From the NCBI GenBank assembly GCA_030600135.1, contig JAUVMS010000012.1, positions 1 to 15,935 on the forward strand: 15,935 bases of DNA, in the 5' to 3' direction. The position numbers and the translations under genes were made by a program. Below, one piece after another: positions 14,199-15,935 of the stretch. The notes beneath the pieces are model-generated. The model was not told the origin of the DNA and did not search any database. It worked only from the letters and a program-made list of their open reading frames with translations. How positions within the stretch are numbered: position 1 is the first letter of the stretch; every line of letters starts with the position of its first letter. The stretch is from Hyphomicrobiales bacterium (GTDB lineage Bacteria > Pseudomonadota > Alphaproteobacteria > Rhizobiales > JAUVMS01).

Positions 14199-15641
14199 TC
14201 AAACGGTGGATTTGATCACCGGTATGTTGAGATCCCGGATCTTTTTGCGCAGCGTGTTGCGGTTGAGCCCGAGCAACTCGGCCGCTCTGATCTGGTTGCC
14301 CCGCGTCGCCGTCAAAGCTGCTGTGATGAGAGGGCTTTCAACCTGCCGGAGGACATGCTGGTAGAGCCCGGGTGGCGGCTGACCGTCGGTAAAGCCTGAG
14401 AAATAGCGAGCCAGATAGCGCTCGACCGCTTCGGAAAGGTCGGCTGTGTCAATGGCCTCGTCGATGATCGCAACGGCGCCGGCGCTCAATTCTGAATCGA
14501 CCAGATCCGCGGTGATTGTGTCGTGGGTGTATAGGGCGGCCAGGCGGCGGATCAGATTCTCCAATTCGCGCACGTTGCCGGGCCAGGAATAGGATTTGAG
14601 CCGTTCCACGGCCGCGGCCTCGATCTCTCGTTTGGGGAGGCCTTCTTGTGTCGATACCTTCAGGAAGTGGCGGACCAAATCAGGGATGTCTTCCAAGCGC
14701 TCTCGTAGCGAAGGCAGTCTGAGGGGCACGACGTTAAGGCGATAATAGAGGTCTTCGCGAAACAGGCCCTGATTGATCTGCTGTTTCAGGTCGCGGTTCG
14801 TGGCGGCGACGATGCGGACATCGGTTTTGATCGCGGTTCGCCCGCCGACGGTGGTGTATTCACCTTCCTGAAGTACCCGCAAGAGCCGCGTTTGCGCCTC
14901 CATCGGCATGTCGCCGATCTCATCGAGGAAGAGCGTGCCACCTTCGGCTTGCTCAAATCGACCGATGTTGCGTCCTTGGGCACCAGTGAAAGCCCCCTTC
15001 TCGTGGCCAAACAGTTCCGATTCGATGAGATCGCGCGGGATTGCCGCCATGTTGATCGCGACAAAGGGGCCGTTCTTGCGCTTGGAAAAGTTGTGGAGCG
15101 CTCGCGCAACGAGCTCTTTTCCGGTGCCCGACTCGCCACTGATCATAACCGTCAAATCGATCTGGGTAAGCCGGGCAATGACGCGATAGATTTCCTGCAT
15201 CGCGGGCGAGCGTCCGACCAGGGGCAGGCTTTCGTCTTCCTCGTCTTCGCGCGGTGATTGGTCGGGTTGTGCCTGCGGTTCGGAAAAGGCGCGGTCAACG
15301 ACGGTAATCAGCTCATTGAGATCGAAGGGTTTCGGCAGGTACTCATAGGCGCCACGCTCGGCTGCCTTGATGGCGGTCAAGACCGTGTTTTGCGCGCTCA
15401 TGACAATGATCGGAAGATTTGGTCGCAGGCGCTTGATGCGAGGAATGAGGTCGAATGCGTTCTCGTCGGGCATCACCACATCAGTGATGATCAGCTCGCC
15501 ATCACCGCGGCTCACCCAACGCCACAGGGTGGCGGCATTGCTGGTGATGCGCGGGGTATATCCGGCCCGCGCAAGGGCCTGGTTGAGGACCGTTCTGATC
15601 GCGGTGTCGTCGTCAGCGATTAAGATGCTGCCCTTGCTCAT
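14199..15641 (-). CDS. ntrC: Nitrogen regulation response regulator NtrC (NR(I))
   Basis: NtrC is the response regulator phosphorylated by NtrB under nitrogen limitation; phosphorylated oligomers activate sigma54 promoters such as glnA, nif and ammonium-transport genes. The 480 residues contain a receiver domain (acidic pocket D10-D12, phosphoacceptor D54, K104), an acidic linker (about 120-140), an AAA+ domain (Walker A GESGTGKE at 169-176, sigma54-contacting GAFTGA at 216-221, Walker B GTLFLDEIGD at 235-244) and a C-terminal Fis-type helix-turn-helix (about 440-470, RAAELLGLNRNTLRKKI). All residues expected of an active sigma54 activator are present, in contrast to NtrX in the same cluster. 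The ATG overlaps the ntrB stop by one base (TAATG), with GAGG ten bases upstream inside ntrB, so translation is coupled to the kinase. Confidence 0.97.
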   Translation of the reverse strand: MSKGSILIADDDTAIRTVLNQALARAGYTPRITSNAATLWRWVSRGDGELIITDVVMPDENAFDLIPRIKRLRPNLPIIVMSAQNTVLTAIKAAERGAYEYLPKPFDLNELITVVDRAFSEPQAQPDQSPREDEEDESLPLVGRSPAMQEIYRVIARLTQIDLTVMISGESGTGKELVARALHNFSKRKNGPFVAINMAAIPRDLIESELFGHEKGAFTGAQGRNIGRFEQAEGGTLFLDEIGDMPMEAQTRLLRVLQEGEYTTVGGRTAIKTDVRIVAATNRDLKQQINQGLFREDLYYRLNVVPLRLPSLRERLEDIPDLVRHFLKVSTQEGLPKREIEAAAVERLKSYSWPGNVRELENLIRRLAALYTHDTITADLVDSELSAGAVAIIDEAIDTADLSEAVERYLARYFSGFTDGQPPPGLYQHVLRQVESPLITAALTATRGNQIRAAELLGLNRNTLRKKIRDLNIPVIKSTV

Positions 15642-15935
15642 TAATACTGAACCTCACGATCTGGCTCAGGTACGTTGGATTGCATTGGCATCAACATGCG
15701 GAATGTCGTTCGACGCTGCTGCGAGTCACACTCGATAATACCTCCGTGATCTCCAATAATCTTGGCGACCAAAGCCAGACCCAAGCCGCCGCCGCGCGGC
15801 TTTGATGTCACGAATGGATCAAAGAGGTGCGCGCGTAACTCCTCCGGAATGCCCGGACCGTTGTCCTCAATCGCGATCAGCAGTGGCAGGCTAACGTGGG
15901 CACGCGCGCCCGGCAGGGTAAGCCTGACGCCGGGG
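15641..15935 (-). CDS. ntrB: Nitrogen regulation sensor kinase NtrB (NR(II)), C-terminal 97 residues
   Basis: This is the end of the cytosolic kinase/phosphatase that controls NtrC in response to PII. The frame is open from the window edge to TAA at 15641-15643 and encodes 97 residues of the histidine-kinase ATPase domain. Visible boxes are IEDNGPGIP (G1), LFDPFVTSKPRGGG (F box) and GLGLALVAKIIGDHGG (G2), followed by the short beta strand RRTTFRMLMPM that closes the domain, and a brief acidic tail ending REVQY. The F-box/GGGLGLALV form is characteristic of NtrB, and the adjacent ntrC confirms it. The sensing domain and phosphoacceptor histidine are outside the window. The stop shares one base with the ntrC start. 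Confidence 0.93.
   Translation of the reverse strand, partial: PGVRLTLPGARAHVSLPLLIAIEDNGPGIPEELRAHLFDPFVTSKPRGGGLGLALVAKIIGDHGGIIECDSQQRRTTFRMLMPMQSNVPEPDREVQY

Overview
The window reads as ordinary chromosomal DNA of an alphaproteobacterium, probably of the Hyphomicrobiales/Rhodospirillales type. The evidence is an ntrB-ntrC-ntrY-ntrX block followed by trkA, trkH, hfq and hflX, an alphaproteobacterial form of Hfq, an NtrX without a GAFTGA loop, moderately high GC and uniform coding style. I see no insertion sequence, phage gene, CRISPR array, tRNA or rRNA, and every gene is recognisable. Twelve genes are present, two of them cut by the window edges.

Left part (1-4265). lptG (cut at the left edge) and lptF lie on the minus strand, overlapping by one base, and encode the membrane subunits of the lipopolysaccharide exporter LptB2FG. 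pepA (leucyl aminopeptidase) is divergent on the plus strand, an arrangement also found in E. coli. The 291-base divergent region holds a conspicuous 20-base palindrome just upstream of pepA. mazG follows pepA on the plus strand after a 220-base gap that may contain its own promoter.

Middle (5187-10084). hflX and hfq abut exactly on the minus strand (stop TAG followed by start TTG, same frame) and converge on mazG. Upstream of hfq is a 336-base non-coding region with a putative promoter and a strong 16-base-arm inverted repeat. Then come trkH and trkA, the channel subunit and cytoplasmic NAD-binding regulator of Trk potassium uptake.

Right part (10163-15935). ntrX, ntrY, ntrC and the last 97 codons of ntrB, all on the minus strand, form the nitrogen-regulation block: NtrB/NtrC (NtrC with an intact sigma54-contacting GAFTGA loop) and the membrane kinase NtrY with its regulator NtrX. 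ntrB-ntrC and ntrY-ntrX are tightly coupled; a 268-base gap separates the two pairs. Transcription probably runs ntrBC > ntrYX > trkAH, with hfq-hflX as a likely separate unit.

No clearly new system is visible. The items most worth checking are the pepA palindrome, the inverted repeat between trkH and hfq, the hfq/hflX junction, the missing GAFTGA in NtrX, and the gene order (trkAH between ntrYX and hfq; mazG next to pepA and facing hflX).
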